Shown here: positions 21,581 through 33,869 of the stretch, piece after piece
Numbering within the stretch: position 1 is the stretch's first letter
How the letters are laid out: the number at the start of each line of letters is the position of its first letter
Origin: Meconema thalassinum
Taxonomy: Eukaryota > Arthropoda > Insecta > Orthoptera > Tettigoniidae
Assembly (NCBI GenBank): GCA_946902985.2
Contig: OX336389.2
Location: 345,562,444-345,626,443, forward strand
DNA length: 64,000 bases
Direction: 5' to 3'
Made by a program: the position numbers and the translations under genes
The notes under the pieces: model-generated
The model's database searches: none
What the model was told of the DNA's origin: nothing
The model's input: the letters and a program-made list of their open reading frames with translations, nothing else

Positions 21581-23949
21581 TAAGTGGATATACTCAATGA
21601 CACTGAATACAAGCAAAGTCAACACGGAACATTTAAAACAAGAATTTGTGAAGCAATGTGAAAGGTTGCTGCAATTTTGTGTGGGGATTTAAGTGTAAAG
21701 TTTTCTTTGGATTTAACCCCAGCAGACATTGTGAAGTTCAAACATGCCCCAATTACCTCTTCTGATGTTGAAGCATTTTCAGTCTATATAAATCTGTCCT
21801 AAGGGACAATAGGAGAAGATTCACTTTTCAGCACTTAAAAGAACATTTTGAATCCATTGTTTTGGTAACAGAGAATAAAAGATTGAGTATTCTTCAAAGA
21901 TCATATTGCTATTATAATGAGAAGTGCAACGCTATGTTTCAAGTAGATCTCTGTTTAGCTTCTTTGAATTTGGATATCAAAATACAGTAGAAATTATAGT
22001 TTTTTGTAATTTTAAGTCCGTATTGACACCAATATTTGCTTTTTGTAAAGCCATTTTTGGAAAGTATGGATTATTCTGGTGAGAAATCCAAAATTTGAAG
22101 CAAATTGGAGTATAATTGGAAAAGTTGAGATTACGAGGTTCAAACTGGTCATGTCATGTATTTTATTGGTACAATATTATGCAGTGAAATCTTTGTCTTC
22201 GCATTATGAAGTTATAGCAAGTTAGCGAAAACCAAGGCGGTGTTTTGATCCCCTTGACAAAAGGATTGATGCTTACCAACGGAGTGGAAGAAACTCGTTC
22301 TGTCAATCAAACGTGTTTTATGTTGCGGTGGCCAGCGATTCTTGACCCCACGTGCCAAGGTAGAGAGGAGGGGTGAACGCATATCTCTAGCGTACGACCA
22401 TGGCACGATTCAAGCCGACCAGCCACGAGGCTAACCAAAGCGATTAACGCTGGATTGGAACTAGAAGCCACGTGATTAAGAAATTGTGAAGGAAACAGCT
22501 ACTTTTACAAGTGTTTTTTTATTATAAGTACCAGGTTCAATGGAGAGAATTACTATTTAATAATGGACAGTTTTGGAATTTTAACAAGAAGATATTTGTG
22601 TAATGAAGGTTTTTTAGTTTGAGAGTTTGAGCAGGGATTCTGACCGCCAAAAATTGACCAGGAAACCGGCAAGCCAAGGAGGAAGAAGGACTTCTTTTTG
22701 AAATGTCGAACATGTCAGACGTATTTTGTGAGCTCGATAATGTAGCAGAGTGGGAAAATTATAAGTTGACAACGATCGTGAGGTGTATTCCGGCTAAACA
22801 ATGGAACAGTGAGGAACAGTACAGTAAATATTCAACAGTGGTTGAATTTTATAATTATCAGTGATATTTCTGTGTGAAATTAATTGAACAATTCAGCGAA
22901 GTGTTATACTGCAATTGACATTATATTCTGCGAATGTGAAGCAACATGACGACGTATTTGTACGAGTGAAAGACATTAGAATGTATTTTCAACAGCACTA
23001 TTAGCATCGATAAAGACATTATTGCTGGAAAATATATCGAAAGAATTAGACAACATTATTCTTCGATTTCAAGCACTAAATTTATTTCTAAGATAGTCTA
23101 CAATATATCAATCCATAACATTTGCAAAACTTACAATTCTACTTCAAAATTATTTAACAATTTGAAAATGGTATTCAAGAATTTCAAGTTGAGGGGGAGA
23201 AAATTGAGAACGTGGAGAGGGCGTACTAAAATACCATAGATTGGGACACTGAAAGGTTGAATGACACAAGAATGGAGGAATTGACCCAGAAATTCAAAAT
23301 TTCGATCTACAATGGAAATTCTATGGGAGAACTTCGAGAACTTTTATCTAAGACCGATGAAAACGCAGAGCGACATGATGTCTGAAGCAGATGTGGACGT
23401 TCGAGTCGTTGGTTCCAGTCGAGGCTATTACAGAACGAAAGGAGGAGACTGAATCGTTCAACCTAATGCTGTTTCGAGATCCAGAACCAGGCGAAGGCTG
23501 AGATGGCTACATCAAAGCAGAAACCAGGGGAGCGAGACGCATATTTTTCCGGGTATGACAAGACAATATAATCTATGCAGCAAAGGTAGAAAGGAAATTT
23601 TTCCAATTTTGTAGATTGTTGAAACATGCAGAGATTTAGAGTTTGACCATGTTTATTTTAGATTTTTCATATTTTCGAGAGTGTCAGTTAAATCCGTTTG
23701 TGGCCGTTTGTGTTAGATTTGTATGTATTTTCGATTTTAAATTTTGTTGAAGATTTTTAATAGATTTTTAATGTGATTTTCATTGTCATTTTTAGCTATT
23801 TTCGTGTCGACGGTTGTAGTTTTGTGAGCATTTAGGTAGATCATTTAAGCCAGGAGTTCGTTAGGATGTTTATCCTTATTTTGAGATATTTCTAGATCGA
23901 TTCGATGGCTGTTTTATTTTCTTATTCCAGGCAATACTTAATGTTACTG
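21581..23949. other. No gene recognised within intron 1
   Basis: AT-rich. 22680-23560 is slightly purine-rich and could be an untranslated or decayed retroelement leader, but no protein motif is visible. Confidence 0.45.
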
Positions 23950-24477
23950 CTGTTAATACTGGCCTCGGTTTATTGAAGATAAAGATATATCGTACATCCT
24001 AATCCAATAACATGTTTCCCTTATTAATCCATTATCTAGCTTGGCTACATCGTTATGTTGTGTATTGTTTCCGACAGGATGTGTATTCTAGTAAAGTGAA
24101 CTCTCCATGAATGTGTGCTCGTTTATATTATTGGGGTTGTTTAATTTAGCTAAGTGTATCTCGATTGCTTCCTTTATGTCAAGAGCTCTGCCTTTCGGTT
24201 CGTGATTAATTATTTTTAAGTCGGTTTCAATGTTAGTGAAACTGTGGCCCGGGTCGCACATGTGTTCGCATATGGCCGATTGTGTCCCGTATTTTATCGC
24301 ATTTCTGTGTTCATTGTATTGTGTATCCATTTTTCTCCCACTCTGCCTGATGTAATTTGCTCGACACCCTGTATCATGGCATGTAATTGAATATACCCCT
24401 GACTTTGAATACAGGTCTTGTTTATTTAGATTACTATTGTGCAGATGCTTTCCGGTTGTGTTATTCGTTGTAAACAC
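23950..24477 (-). pseudogene. Penelope-like element 3' end with GIY-YIG endonuclease
   Basis: 24477-24088 is open for 129 codons: KSGVYSITCHDTGC, NYIRQSGRK, YNEHRNAIKYG, HMCDPGHSF and IEIHLAKLNNPNNINE, which is a GIY-YIG domain of the Penelope type. The CXXC-like Cys pair and His residues of the Penelope linker are present. GQ of the usual YxGQ(T/S)GR motif is IRQSGR here. It is truncated upstream at about 24480. The 3' UTR runs to about 23950 and ends CAATAAACCGAGGCC. An AAACATGTT run near 24010 might be a decayed hammerhead tail. Confidence 0.8.
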
Positions 24478-24480
24478 TAT

Positions 24481-27179
24481 TTTTATGCCTTGTTTTTTGA
24501 ACAGGCAAGCATTTGAAGTGGAACAAAGTGGTGAAGAATGGTATATAGAGCAAGTTGGGTAGATTATTGGCTGAGGAATAACCTAACCACCAAGGGAAGA
24601 TGATAAAGAGAAGGAGATGGGTTTCGGACCAAAGAAAAAGGATGGAGAAATAGGAGGAGAGTTTGACATCAGTTATGCCTAAGAGTTCTTGTTCAAATGC
24701 AACAAGTGGTGAAAACCCTATTAAGAGATTTATTTGCATTAAGTAGGGCATGAACCTAGGAAGAGTTAGGAAAGCCAGGATCTTGCCTAACTGTTGTATT
24801 AGAGAAATGATGAGTCAAAAAAGGAACTTGAATTTATTTTAACAATGCAAAAGAGCGTAATGAATTTAACAAATAAGTAGTAGTTTTTTGCCAAATATAT
24901 AATTTAAACTTTATAACAACTGGGGTCACAGACCTCCGAAAAAACATCCAAAGTTTGCGCCAGGCAATTAACAATTCTATAGGTTTCAAACCTTTATATG
25001 TACTAAAATCTTTGAAAGATTAATAAAGCAACAGGGCCCTCAGCCCAACCGCTCCTCGCCAGGCGGCTTCGCCCTTTATACACGCCTGTCTGGCTAAAGT
25101 ATATAAGGAGCGGGGTCGGGCTGGTCGGGAGCAGTCGTCTGGTAGAGGTAGTGGTCAGCAGCAAGTGATTAAAGTTAGACATTAAATCGAGTACAAGGTG
25201 TGTACTTTAAGAAATTTCCAAGTACCTATCTTAGAAAAAGTTACAACTTCGAAAATAACAAAAAAGAAAGCAGGTAGAATGAACGAGAAGTTCCTATAAC
25301 TTCCTAATTTATACTGGATTACTTTTAGGAGTTACACAAATAGGGCAGGTCACTTACTGTGAAACCTGAAGAGAAAGTCAAAAGGAAGGTTCTAGACTTC
25401 CTATGGTTAAATAGGAATCATGAGACAAATAGGGCAAGTTTCCCTTTCGTGAGACCTAGAAATAACTCACTCATGAGTTGAAAGAATTGTATTCCCTAAT
25501 TAGAAGGGAGAAACAATGTAAGTTTGAAACGTGTACTAGACACGTATTTATGCAGAAGTTAATTAATGTTATATAAGAAAAAGGGGAGGGCACTTCTATA
25601 GAGTGACACCTCATTGAAAAGGACCTAAAGTAACAACTTTATTAATATGGTTTGTTAGTAAAAGGTTAAGGAAAGATCAATTGGGATTGAGGATAAATGT
25701 TCATGGCCTTATTTATGGTAATCGGACGATCGCGACGCGGTAGAAATGTTGAAAGAACACTGTTTATCACTATAGTTTGTTGAATGGATGAAAAGTTCAC
25801 TGTAGTAACACAAAAGTTTATGGCAAAGAAAGTTATTGCAATGATGAAAAATAATTAGTTGCACTAGGTAGGCGAAAGTCTATTGCTTGAGAAAGTTGTG
25901 AATTACAATTAAATGCGCCATAGAACATTCCAACGGTGGAAGAAAATTAGCTATTGAGTATTAATTCAGAAGGAAGATTCCTCATTTTTAAATAGTATTC
26001 CCACAAGTGAGTGAAAAATACATGATGGCACGACTTGTAGATAGAGTACAGAATCTGGAAGGTTCCAGAACGATCCTAATAGAAGAATAGGGACAAAGTT
26101 AATCCACCGGTGGAACGAGCTTGATATTTTATAGACAGCGGGTAATAGATAATATCCCACGAGGTGAGAAGATTTCTCATTTAATTAGCTTAAGAAAGCT
26201 ACTTTCTGTTAAGGTTGGCTTAGACAGACAAAAGCTCAACATGGTAAATCCCGCGAAGGATGATTATTGTCACAAATTATAGTAATCTCACACTGCCTAT
26301 AAAATTATCCTTAAAAGCATGAAGATATTATAACGATGAAAATGAGGTTAAAACCTGAAGTCTGTACTTATCTTTGTTGCATGGCGAAGGTGAAGTTCCC
26401 TTTGACGATTAAAGTTCCAACATGGCGTGGAATGAAGAAAAAATGCCTCTTTAGGTCAGGAGGCTGACTCTAGTTGAGCCTTGACTGACTAAGTCAACTG
26501 CCGACGTGCAAGTGAGACCCACTCAGCGAAGCGCAGGGGGACCAAGGAAGGGAAGAGAGTGGGGGTAGGAGACAAAGGAATACATATCAGAATAGACAAC
26601 TATACAAAAATAAATGTTTTTCTTGATGAATGGTCTTCAAAGAGTTCATAGCAGGCGATACTAGCACAGCCTGGAGGGTGAAAAAGTAGACGAAGTTCTC
26701 TTGATCATGGAGATGATAGCTGGCGATGGCAACGAGATCTGGTGGCCAGATTGAAAAGGAAGTCCTCTTGCACTGGAAAGAATTTAGGAACTTCAAAGAT
26801 TCGCTGCTAGATGACGCTAGGTGAGTCATGGAAGATATATATCTAGAACAGACTCACAAATGACATAAGAGACATGACCACCAAAGAGAAACTAGAAGAT
26901 CACTGTTGGTGTTTGATAAAAAGGAAGGAATGAACAAGAAAAGAGCATTAAAAAGAATACTCTATCTTACCGTGTATTCCAAGAATACACCACATGTGAT
27001 GCATATAATAATTGGTTTCATTTCAGGTGTGGTAAAGTAGAGAAGAATATTAAACAAAATGTTCCATGGGGGAAACAGGGATGGCGTGCTTCTCCAGCCA
27101 GTGAACCCTGAGCTTGCGTGTATACCCACAGTGAATAGTATATGTAGTTACAATGTTACATACATTTTCATTTCAGACT
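24481..27179. other. No gene recognised; promoter-like hairpin at 25041-25124
   Basis: 25041-25056 (CAGCCCAACCGCTCCT) is inverted at 25106-25124, and a TATATAAGG box lies at 25099-25107 between and overlapping the arms. Phrases such as ACAAATAGGGCA(A/G)GT recur at 25337 and 25419. This could be a decayed LTR or another element promoter. No gag/pol homology is visible. Confidence 0.4.
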
Positions 27180-27565
27180 GCTTTGCCTTTCAATGTACAG
27201 TCTAATCTGCAAGCCTCCATTTGCAAACAAGTCGCCTCCATGATCCCCTGCTTCTAGACCTCTCACTTTAAAATTGTTCAATACTGAATCTATCGCCTCA
27301 TAAGTCTACCTCTGCTTCTCTTAACCTCTACAGCAGAACTCATTAACCTCTTAGGTCCTCTGTCCTCCCCCATTCTCTTCACATGATACACCATCTGAGC
27401 TGGCTCATACGAACAGCTTCATCTAGCGTGCTCATTTCTAACTTAGCCCTTATCTCTTCATTAAGAGTACCTTCCTGCCATTGCTCCCATCTGTTTGTAC
27501 CACCTTCATATATGTATCAGATATCCTGAATCTACCCACCTTCTACTTTCATATAACGTCGGTCT
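27180..27565 (-). pseudogene. LINE RT remnant, 3' part (split by CR1-like insertion)
   Basis: The minus strand shows a decayed C-terminal RT tail (RPTLYES..., then a QLRWC.M..EWG-like segment) with many stops. It continues the remnant at 31578-31830: across the CR1-like insertion the frame reads HSVFRPTL without interruption after removing one duplication. Confidence 0.6.
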
Positions 27566-27630
27566 AAATACTGAGCGATGTAGGGAGAGTTTTGTTGCTA
27601 CACTAACTTCTTTCTTACAGAATACTGTAG

Positions 27631-28116
27631 ATCGCAACTGAGAACTCACTGCATTGCTTTTATGCACCTCAACTCTATTTCCTTCCCAATACTACCCCTG
27701 GCGAGGACACCTACGCTGTGGCATTGGGAACTTTAAAAACCAGACTGAACATCGAATTGCCTATGGACAGTATAGATAGATGTCATAGACTGGGCCGTAT
27801 GAAGAGGACGACAGCTGAGGTGGTATCCGCAGGAAACAGGCCTATCATCATTAAATTTCTCAGGTACCATGAGAGAGACCGCATCTGGCGTGCCAAGCGA
27901 GCTCTTAAAGGTACCAAACTACTCGTAACTGAATCTCTGACGTCCACAAGGAAGGAAGTGTTGCGTAAAGCACGAGACTTCTGGGGTATGCGGCGGGTTT
28001 CAACGCAGGATGGCCGCATTATCGTCCATTTAGCAGACGGGAAGAAGCTCAACATTAGCACACCTAAGGAATTGAACTTTCACATGGGGCGGTTAGGTGG
28101 ATTATCAGAGCGATAA
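27631..28116 (+). CDS. CR1/L2-like ORF1, C-terminal part
   Basis: Open from the stop at 27628-27630 to 28116; there is no credible start codon, consistent with 5' truncation of the element. The segment IDRCHRLGRM, RPIIIKFLRYHERDRIWRAKRALKGTKLLVTESLT and RKEVLRKARDFW...VSTQDGRIIV matches the RNA-binding C-terminal domain of LINE ORF1 proteins. The N-terminal coiled-coil or zinc-finger portion is missing. It probably served as the nucleic-acid chaperone of the element. Confidence 0.75.
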   Translation: MATENSLHCFYAPQLYFLPNTTPGEDTYAVALGTLKTRLNIELPMDSIDRCHRLGRMKRTTAEVVSAGNRPIIIKFLRYHERDRIWRAKRALKGTKLLVTESLTSTRKEVLRKARDFWGMRRVSTQDGRIIVHLADGKKLNISTPKELNFHMGRLGGLSER

Positions 28117-28278
28117 GACCATTGTGATGTGCCCACTAAACATTATTACTATTATTATTATCATTATTACTAGGTTTACGTGTGTGATTGTGTGTGTGTG
28201 TGGTATATTAACCAGCAAGCGGTCCAGTTCTCCAGGAAATCCAGGTAAGATTTTTTTTTTTTGGGTCTCAGTTAAAGT

Positions 28279-31230
28279 ATGTCCGTTAGTCAGGTAGCTG
28301 CGGTGTTTTCCAATGACAACGACCTTAGCTCTAAGAATAGAACTCTCCTCACCCCTCTCCCTACCATAGACGCCAGCAGCTTATTGAAACACGAACTTTC
28401 ACCATATCCTCGCACCCTCCAGTGTTGTCACTTAAACAGCTTAAGTTTGCCCGCACACTTTGACGAAATTCAGGCTATATTTAACAAAACTAGTGTCCAT
28501 TTGATAGGAATGAGTGAAAGCTGGTTATCGCCTTCAATCCCAAACAGCATGGTTCAGCTTGATGGTTATAATGTTCATCGTCATGACCGCACTAATAAGA
28601 GTGGAGGAGGTATCGTTCTCTACTGTAGAGATGACCTGAAGAGCCGTGTCATTTGTACCTCATCGACCGGCGATTTGCCGAGGACGGAGTTCATGTTCGT
28701 TGAAGTAGTTGCTAGTGGACAGAAAATACTTATTGGAGTGGTTTACCGACCACCTAAAGTACCTTATATGGCCGAGTTTGAAACGTATCTACTTAACTTG
28801 CTACCAACGTACGAACATATCATTATATTAGGGGATTTCAACACTAATCTACTTACGAAGAATTACGATACTAAGAAATTAGAAGACATGTTTTCCTCAT
28901 GTGACTTGACTATCCTTCCTTCAAATCCTACTAACCATGTACATACTACCAACAACATTTCCCACACCTTAATAGATCTCAAAGTGACTAACAACCCTCA
29001 GAAAGTGGTAACTCACGGACAGATTTCAGTACCGGCCGTGTCCACCCACGATCTTATATTTCTCGCTTACTCACTACACGTTCCAAAATATCAACCTAGG
29101 TATATAACGTGCAGGAATATGAAAGATATCGATATGTATGAACTAAGGTACGATGCCTACATTCTTCCGTGGAATGACATTTTAAATCTGAAAGACATTG
29201 ATGCCAAAATAAATAAATTTAATTCGTTAATACACAGTCTATACAACAAACATGCACCCAAAAGACAAATAAGAATATCACGCAAACCGAATCCATGGTT
29301 AACCTCTGATGTTAAACATATGATGTCTCAACGTGATACACTCTACCGACATTACAAACGTACCCAAGACCCAAGTGACTATGAAAATTATAGAATAATG
29401 AGGAATAGAACTAAACAAATCATCCGTAATCTTAAGTTTAAATATGTCTGTGAATCAACAAGGAATCTAAATACAGCTAGTGCTTGGAGGCATCTCCGAG
29501 CCATGGGCATAGGCAAAACACGGGAACAGCTTCAGGTACCTGACATTCCACTTGACGATTTAAATGCGTATTTCACGGAAGAGAGAGTTCAGTCTAATCC
29601 GCTTAACATACCTCATGTAAATAATGACCCATCATTTGTCCCACAAAGTCGCCCATGCTTTGCTTTTCGTACTGTCAGCACTAATGAAGTTAAGAAAGTC
29701 TTGTATTCTATTAAATCGAAAGCTAGTGGTGTCGACGATATTCCTATAACTTTCATACATAATATCATTGGCGCTATTCTACCCATTCTCACCCATATTT
29801 TTAATCACTGTCTCAAAAACGGCACATTACCTGCAATTTGGAAGTACGCTAATGTAATCCCACTTCCCAAGAACCCAGGCTCTAAACTTCTATCCGATTA
29901 CCGTCAAATTTCTATTCTCCCCGCTCTTTCCAAAGCGTTAGAACGGTTGGTACATACTCAAATACTGGAATACCTGCACGCTCACTCTCTTCTGGATCCA
30001 CTTCAATCTGGCTTCAAGAAGGGCCATAGCACAGCAACTGCTTTACTAAAAGTGACTGATGATATCAGACTAGCAATGGACGAAAGACAAGTGACAATAC
30101 TCACACTCCTTGACTTCAGTAGGGCTTTTGACACGATACATATCCAGACATTGTTGAAGAAACTTGCATGCCTTTTCGGTAATGAGGCTTTAAAATTTTT
30201 CACCGCATATCTTACAGATCGCATGCAACGTGTAATAACACAAGATACTGCTTCACAGTGGCGACTCAGGAAGGCAGGAACCCCTCAGGGTTCCGTTCTT
30301 GGTCCTCTTTTGTTTGTCCTTTATATTAATGACATCTCCTCAGTAATAAAATATAATAGATATCATCTTTATGCGGATGACCTCCAAATTTACTGTCACG
30401 TTGGCATCAAAGATATAGCGAACGCGATACGAGATGTAAACACCGACCTGCAACAACTCAGTGTGTATGCTAGTGATAACGCTCTCCTTCTCAACCCCAA
30501 AAAGACCCAAGTTATTTTAATCGGCTCGCAGGGATTATTGAATTCCATGTATAAAAACTACACTATCCCTCCTGTGACTTTAAATGCAACCGTAATCCCG
30601 TTTAGTAAAAAAGTGAAAAACCTCGGTATGACTCTGACTGAATCTCTTGACTGGTCTGCACATGTAAGTAATACTTGCAGGAAGATGTACGCGACGCTAC
30701 ACCCACTCAAACGGCATAAGGACATTTTACCACAAGACGTGAGGATAAAACTTATTGAGACTTTGATACTACCAATACTTGACTATTGCGACGTGGTCCT
30801 TGTTGATGCAACTAGCGAACAAACTAAAAAACTGCAACGAGCATTGAACTCTAGTCTTCGGTTTGCTTTCAACTTGAATTACGATTCTCACGTAACCCCT
30901 AGCTACAAAGCTCTTTCTTGGCTGAAACCTGAAGGGCGTCGAAATTTTCATATTTTGACGTCGGTATATCGAACCCTAGACGAAAATCTCCCACTGTATA
31001 TTTCTTCGAAATTTCATTTCCTGTCCTCATTTCATAATATTAATACTAGATCTGGCTCTTCCCTCGCTATTCCCGTTAACCACTCTTCCATGTACAATAA
31101 ATCCTTCGTTGTGACTGGGTCGCGACTTTGGAATACACTCCCAGCTGACGTAAGGAAATGCAAGACCTACACAAAATTTAAGACTGCTTGCAGAGATTTC
31201 CTATTGAACACCGCTGACTGTTTCGTGTGA
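28279..31230 (+). CDS. CR1/L2-like ORF2: endonuclease and reverse transcriptase, intact
   Basis: 983 codons without interruption. Endonuclease about residues 50-270 (LIGMSESWL, GGGIVLYCRD, IGVVYRPPK, IILGDFNTN, STHDLIFLAY). RT about residues 470-730: VDDIPITFI, SDYRQISILPALSKALERL, QSGFKKGHSTATAL, LLDFSRAFDTI, GTPQGSVLGPLLFVLYIND and catalytic HLYADDLQIY near residue 696. The tail RLWNTLPADVRKC is the common CR1/jockey C-terminus. The usual SDH of the endonuclease reads STHD, so nuclease competence is uncertain. Its function is target-primed reverse transcription of its own RNA. With ORF1 truncated, this copy is probably immobile although ORF2 is clean, indicating recent insertion. Confidence 0.9.
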   Translation: MSVSQVAAVFSNDNDLSSKNRTLLTPLPTIDASSLLKHELSPYPRTLQCCHLNSLSLPAHFDEIQAIFNKTSVHLIGMSESWLSPSIPNSMVQLDGYNVHRHDRTNKSGGGIVLYCRDDLKSRVICTSSTGDLPRTEFMFVEVVASGQKILIGVVYRPPKVPYMAEFETYLLNLLPTYEHIIILGDFNTNLLTKNYDTKKLEDMFSSCDLTILPSNPTNHVHTTNNISHTLIDLKVTNNPQKVVTHGQISVPAVSTHDLIFLAYSLHVPKYQPRYITCRNMKDIDMYELRYDAYILPWNDILNLKDIDAKINKFNSLIHSLYNKHAPKRQIRISRKPNPWLTSDVKHMMSQRDTLYRHYKRTQDPSDYENYRIMRNRTKQIIRNLKFKYVCESTRNLNTASAWRHLRAMGIGKTREQLQVPDIPLDDLNAYFTEERVQSNPLNIPHVNNDPSFVPQSRPCFAFRTVSTNEVKKVLYSIKSKASGVDDIPITFIHNIIGAILPILTHIFNHCLKNGTLPAIWKYANVIPLPKNPGSKLLSDYRQISILPALSKALERLVHTQILEYLHAHSLLDPLQSGFKKGHSTATALLKVTDDIRLAMDERQVTILTLLDFSRAFDTIHIQTLLKKLACLFGNEALKFFTAYLTDRMQRVITQDTASQWRLRKAGTPQGSVLGPLLFVLYINDISSVIKYNRYHLYADDLQIYCHVGIKDIANAIRDVNTDLQQLSVYASDNALLLNPKKTQVILIGSQGLLNSMYKNYTIPPVTLNATVIPFSKKVKNLGMTLTESLDWSAHVSNTCRKMYATLHPLKRHKDILPQDVRIKLIETLILPILDYCDVVLVDATSEQTKKLQRALNSSLRFAFNLNYDSHVTPSYKALSWLKPEGRRNFHILTSVYRTLDENLPLYISSKFHFLSSFHNINTRSGSSLAIPVNHSSMYNKSFVVTGSRLWNTLPADVRKCKTYTKFKTACRDFLLNTADCFV

Positions 31231-31577
31231 CTGGTGATGGATGATAGACAGCATGATTGAGCCATTATGGTATATAAATAAAAATTAAAATACTCAGTTA
31301 TTTACTAGATCTAACACTATCACTTATTATTATTATTATTAGTATTATTATTGTTTCAGGTAACAATTTTATATGATTCTTTGTTTGATGTGCATTGCTA
31401 TCTTTATTTTTTATGTCCTGTATTATTCTAACTTAATTTCTAGTTCACCTATCTTATTCAATGGTAGTATTTGTGTATTTTATTATAACTAAGTGGTTAA
31501 GTGTAAGAGAGGGCCACGAGCCCTAACTTCGCCATTGCAAAAGACATAAATAAATAAATAAATAAATAAATACTGAG

Positions 31578-31830
31578 TGAATCAACAGCCCAGGTACTTA
31601 AAATGTTCCACCTGCTCCAATTTAGTTCCTCCTACCTGACATTCTGTTTTCTTTTGTTTCTTCCCTACCAATATAACATTTGTCTTTGGTATGTTGATCT
31701 TCACACCATACTCCCAACATTTCTGTTCAAGTTCTAACATGTTGGCTTGCAAGCCATCGACAGAGTCCGCCTTTACAACCAGGTCACCAGCATAGGCCAG
31801 ACTGGTTACCTAGTTCCCACTTAATTGAAT
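31578..31830 (-). pseudogene. LINE RT remnant, 5' part (split by CR1-like insertion)
   Basis: Minus strand reads LAYAGDLVVKADSVDGLQANMLELEQKCWEYGVKINIPKTNVI, then GGTKLEQVEHFKYLG. The catalytic box is altered (AGDL instead of ADDL). It is the upstream piece of the remnant at 27180-27565. Confidence 0.75.
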
Positions 31831-32682
31831 CCTACCCAGCCAGTTTATGCTCTTCAGCAAATAGTCCATATACAGAGTGGATCACTAGCCCCTATTTCTT
31901 TTGGAGGAAGGCAACCCAACCAACGCGTATATCATAGTCATCCTAAAAACATTAGTACCTGCTCCTGTACGGCCTTAGTACAACTTTACCATCCAGTTCA
32001 AGCTCGGGAATATAGTAGACGTCATTAGCGGCAGTGTCATTTCGGAGACCTCAAATATAATGCATCATTAAAACGATCACAGCTTCGAATAACTCCAGCT
32101 TACCGTTGGACAGGAAGTATCAACGAATAGATTTATTACGTGCCAGCAATAGCTAAGGTGGCTAAATCAAGCATTTCTTAAGTCACGTCAGCTCTTAGGT
32201 AGCATGTTCAAACCCCAAGCTAGTACAGTTTTTGGCTTAATGTTGTTTATCGTGGATGCATACTCATATCAACCTGTTCCAACGAGGAACTTTTATTTGG
32301 TCATGAAAAGGACCATTTTTATTCGATGGACGACGACATAATGATCTGTACAACAAAAGCAAGGTACTCTGCATATTCAGGGTAGCAAGTGTTCGAAATG
32401 TTGACCTCCTTGGTTTAAAGGAAAACTCAGACTCACTCAGGCCAACGCACGTGTCGCGTCACGAGTCCTCTGTAACAACGGGTTGTAAACCATTCCTCAT
32501 TCTTACGCTGTGTCAAGTCAAAGCCCTCTGTAACACCAGGTTTAACCATTCCTTATTCTTATGCTGTACCAAGTCAAAGCCCTCTGTAACCCATGATGCT
32601 CAGGTGGCCTGAGCGTGCATTCGAGCAGACGGTGGCAAGTGTCCAACGCAAAAAGTTCACACTTTCTATCTTCATATATTGT
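31831..32682. other. No gene recognised; short ~64-bp tandem repeat
   Basis: 32466-32591 holds about two copies of a ~64-base unit (CCCTCTGTAAC..., CATTCCT(C/T)ATTCTTA, AAGTCAAAG). Otherwise nothing is identifiable. Confidence 0.55.
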
Positions 32683-33369
32683 GTAAGCATTAGAGCTGGT
32701 AATAATCGATTTTCAATTAGTCGGAAACGATTAATCAATTAATCGAAGCTCCTTAAAACCGATTAATCGATTAACCGAATAATTGATTAATCGAATAATC
32801 GATTAACCGAAAAATCGATTAACCGAAAAATCTATTAACTGATAGTAGACACGAGTTAAGAAAATAAGTTTTGAAAATGGTTTAAATGAGAAGTCATCGC
32901 TTATGTTGAGTTAGGCTTATTTTCGGAAGATGTATAGAAATTTATAAAAGTTAAATTTTGTGTAAAGATACGTGTCCTTGTTTATGTTAACAATAATCAA
33001 ATAACAGTCAGTGACAGAGGAAGGAAGAACATCAATCAAATTGGGAAGGGTTTCAGGAAAAGAAAACGAGGAGTTTTCAGCAATGCTTTTGAATCTTGTT
33101 CAATTTTTGTTGGAAAGGCTGTTTACAATTTAGGACAGGAACATTTTTGTTATATTCTGGTTTAGCCTAATTTCCACAAAGACCTGTAGGTTGTAACTCT
33201 TCAGGCGGTCAACTTGAATTTGCCCAAAGACTGGGCGGAGTCCAATGTATAAACTATATGAATTATAAGTAAATAACACTCCTAGGAACATTACATGTGT
33301 TAGTTATGATCGCTATTACAATCACTATCACTATTACGTCGCCACTCTCGAATGCTCCGAGTGGTTAAG

Positions 33370-33861
33370 AGATTTCACGAGCCCTTCATCCAGGAAAGCC
33401 ACCAACAGCAAGGAGGTTCAGTCATGTTTTGGGGTGGAATCATGTTCCGTTGACGTACGCCTCTAATTCCTATCCACGGTAACATGACTGGTCTGGTGTA
33501 TACAGACAACATCGTTACAGGATTTGCTACCACAATGGGTGAGGGCTTTACACTAGTGGACTATAATGCTCGTGCACATCGAGCTAGGGTGGACAATCAG
33601 TTCCTTCAGACGCATGTCATACAGAGAATGGAGTGGCCTACCTATTCTGCGGACATGAACTGTAATGAACATGCCTGGAAAGAGCCCAAGAGGGCAATTT
33701 CGCACCGTCCCAATCCTCCAACAAACAAAGAGCAACTGATTGAAGCTGCTTTCCAAGAGTGGGGGAATCTGCCCCAAACCACGTTGTATTCGTCGGTGCC
33801 CAATATGCCTCGTCATCTGCAAGTATGGATTAGAGCTCGTGGTGGCCATACAAGGTATTGA
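33370..33861 (+). pseudogene. Tc1-like transposase C-terminal fragment
   Basis: 33484-33861 encodes MGEGFTLVDYNARAHRARV, then QRMEWPTYSADMN, NEHAWKE and a C-terminal IRARGGHTRY, which is typical of Tc1-like transposases. The usual HDNARPH block reads VDYNARAH, so the second catalytic Asp is lost or shifted; the final Glu of (I/N)EH is kept. A frame-shifted stretch of the preceding VMFWGG block is visible from about 33410. It lies inside the hAT-type element. Confidence 0.8.
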
Positions 33862-33869
33862 TATGCCCC

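Larger units (their letters stand above)
27576..31567 (+). mobile_element. CR1/L2-like LINE with intact ORF2
   Basis: A 3,992-bp element with a perfect 10-bp duplication, AAATACTGAG, at 27566-27575 and 31568-31577. The 3' end is an ATAAATAAATAAAT tail, not poly(A). The 5' end lies within ORF1, so it is 5' truncated. It is inserted in an older LINE remnant whose frame is restored across the site. Endonuclease plus YADD reverse transcriptase without RNase H fits the CR1/L2 group. Confidence 0.9.

Noticed and set aside
24000..24020. Hammerhead remnant in the Penelope tail at 23950-24477
   Set aside because: A GAAACATGTT-like run is present but no CTGATGA equivalent or helix II can be drawn.
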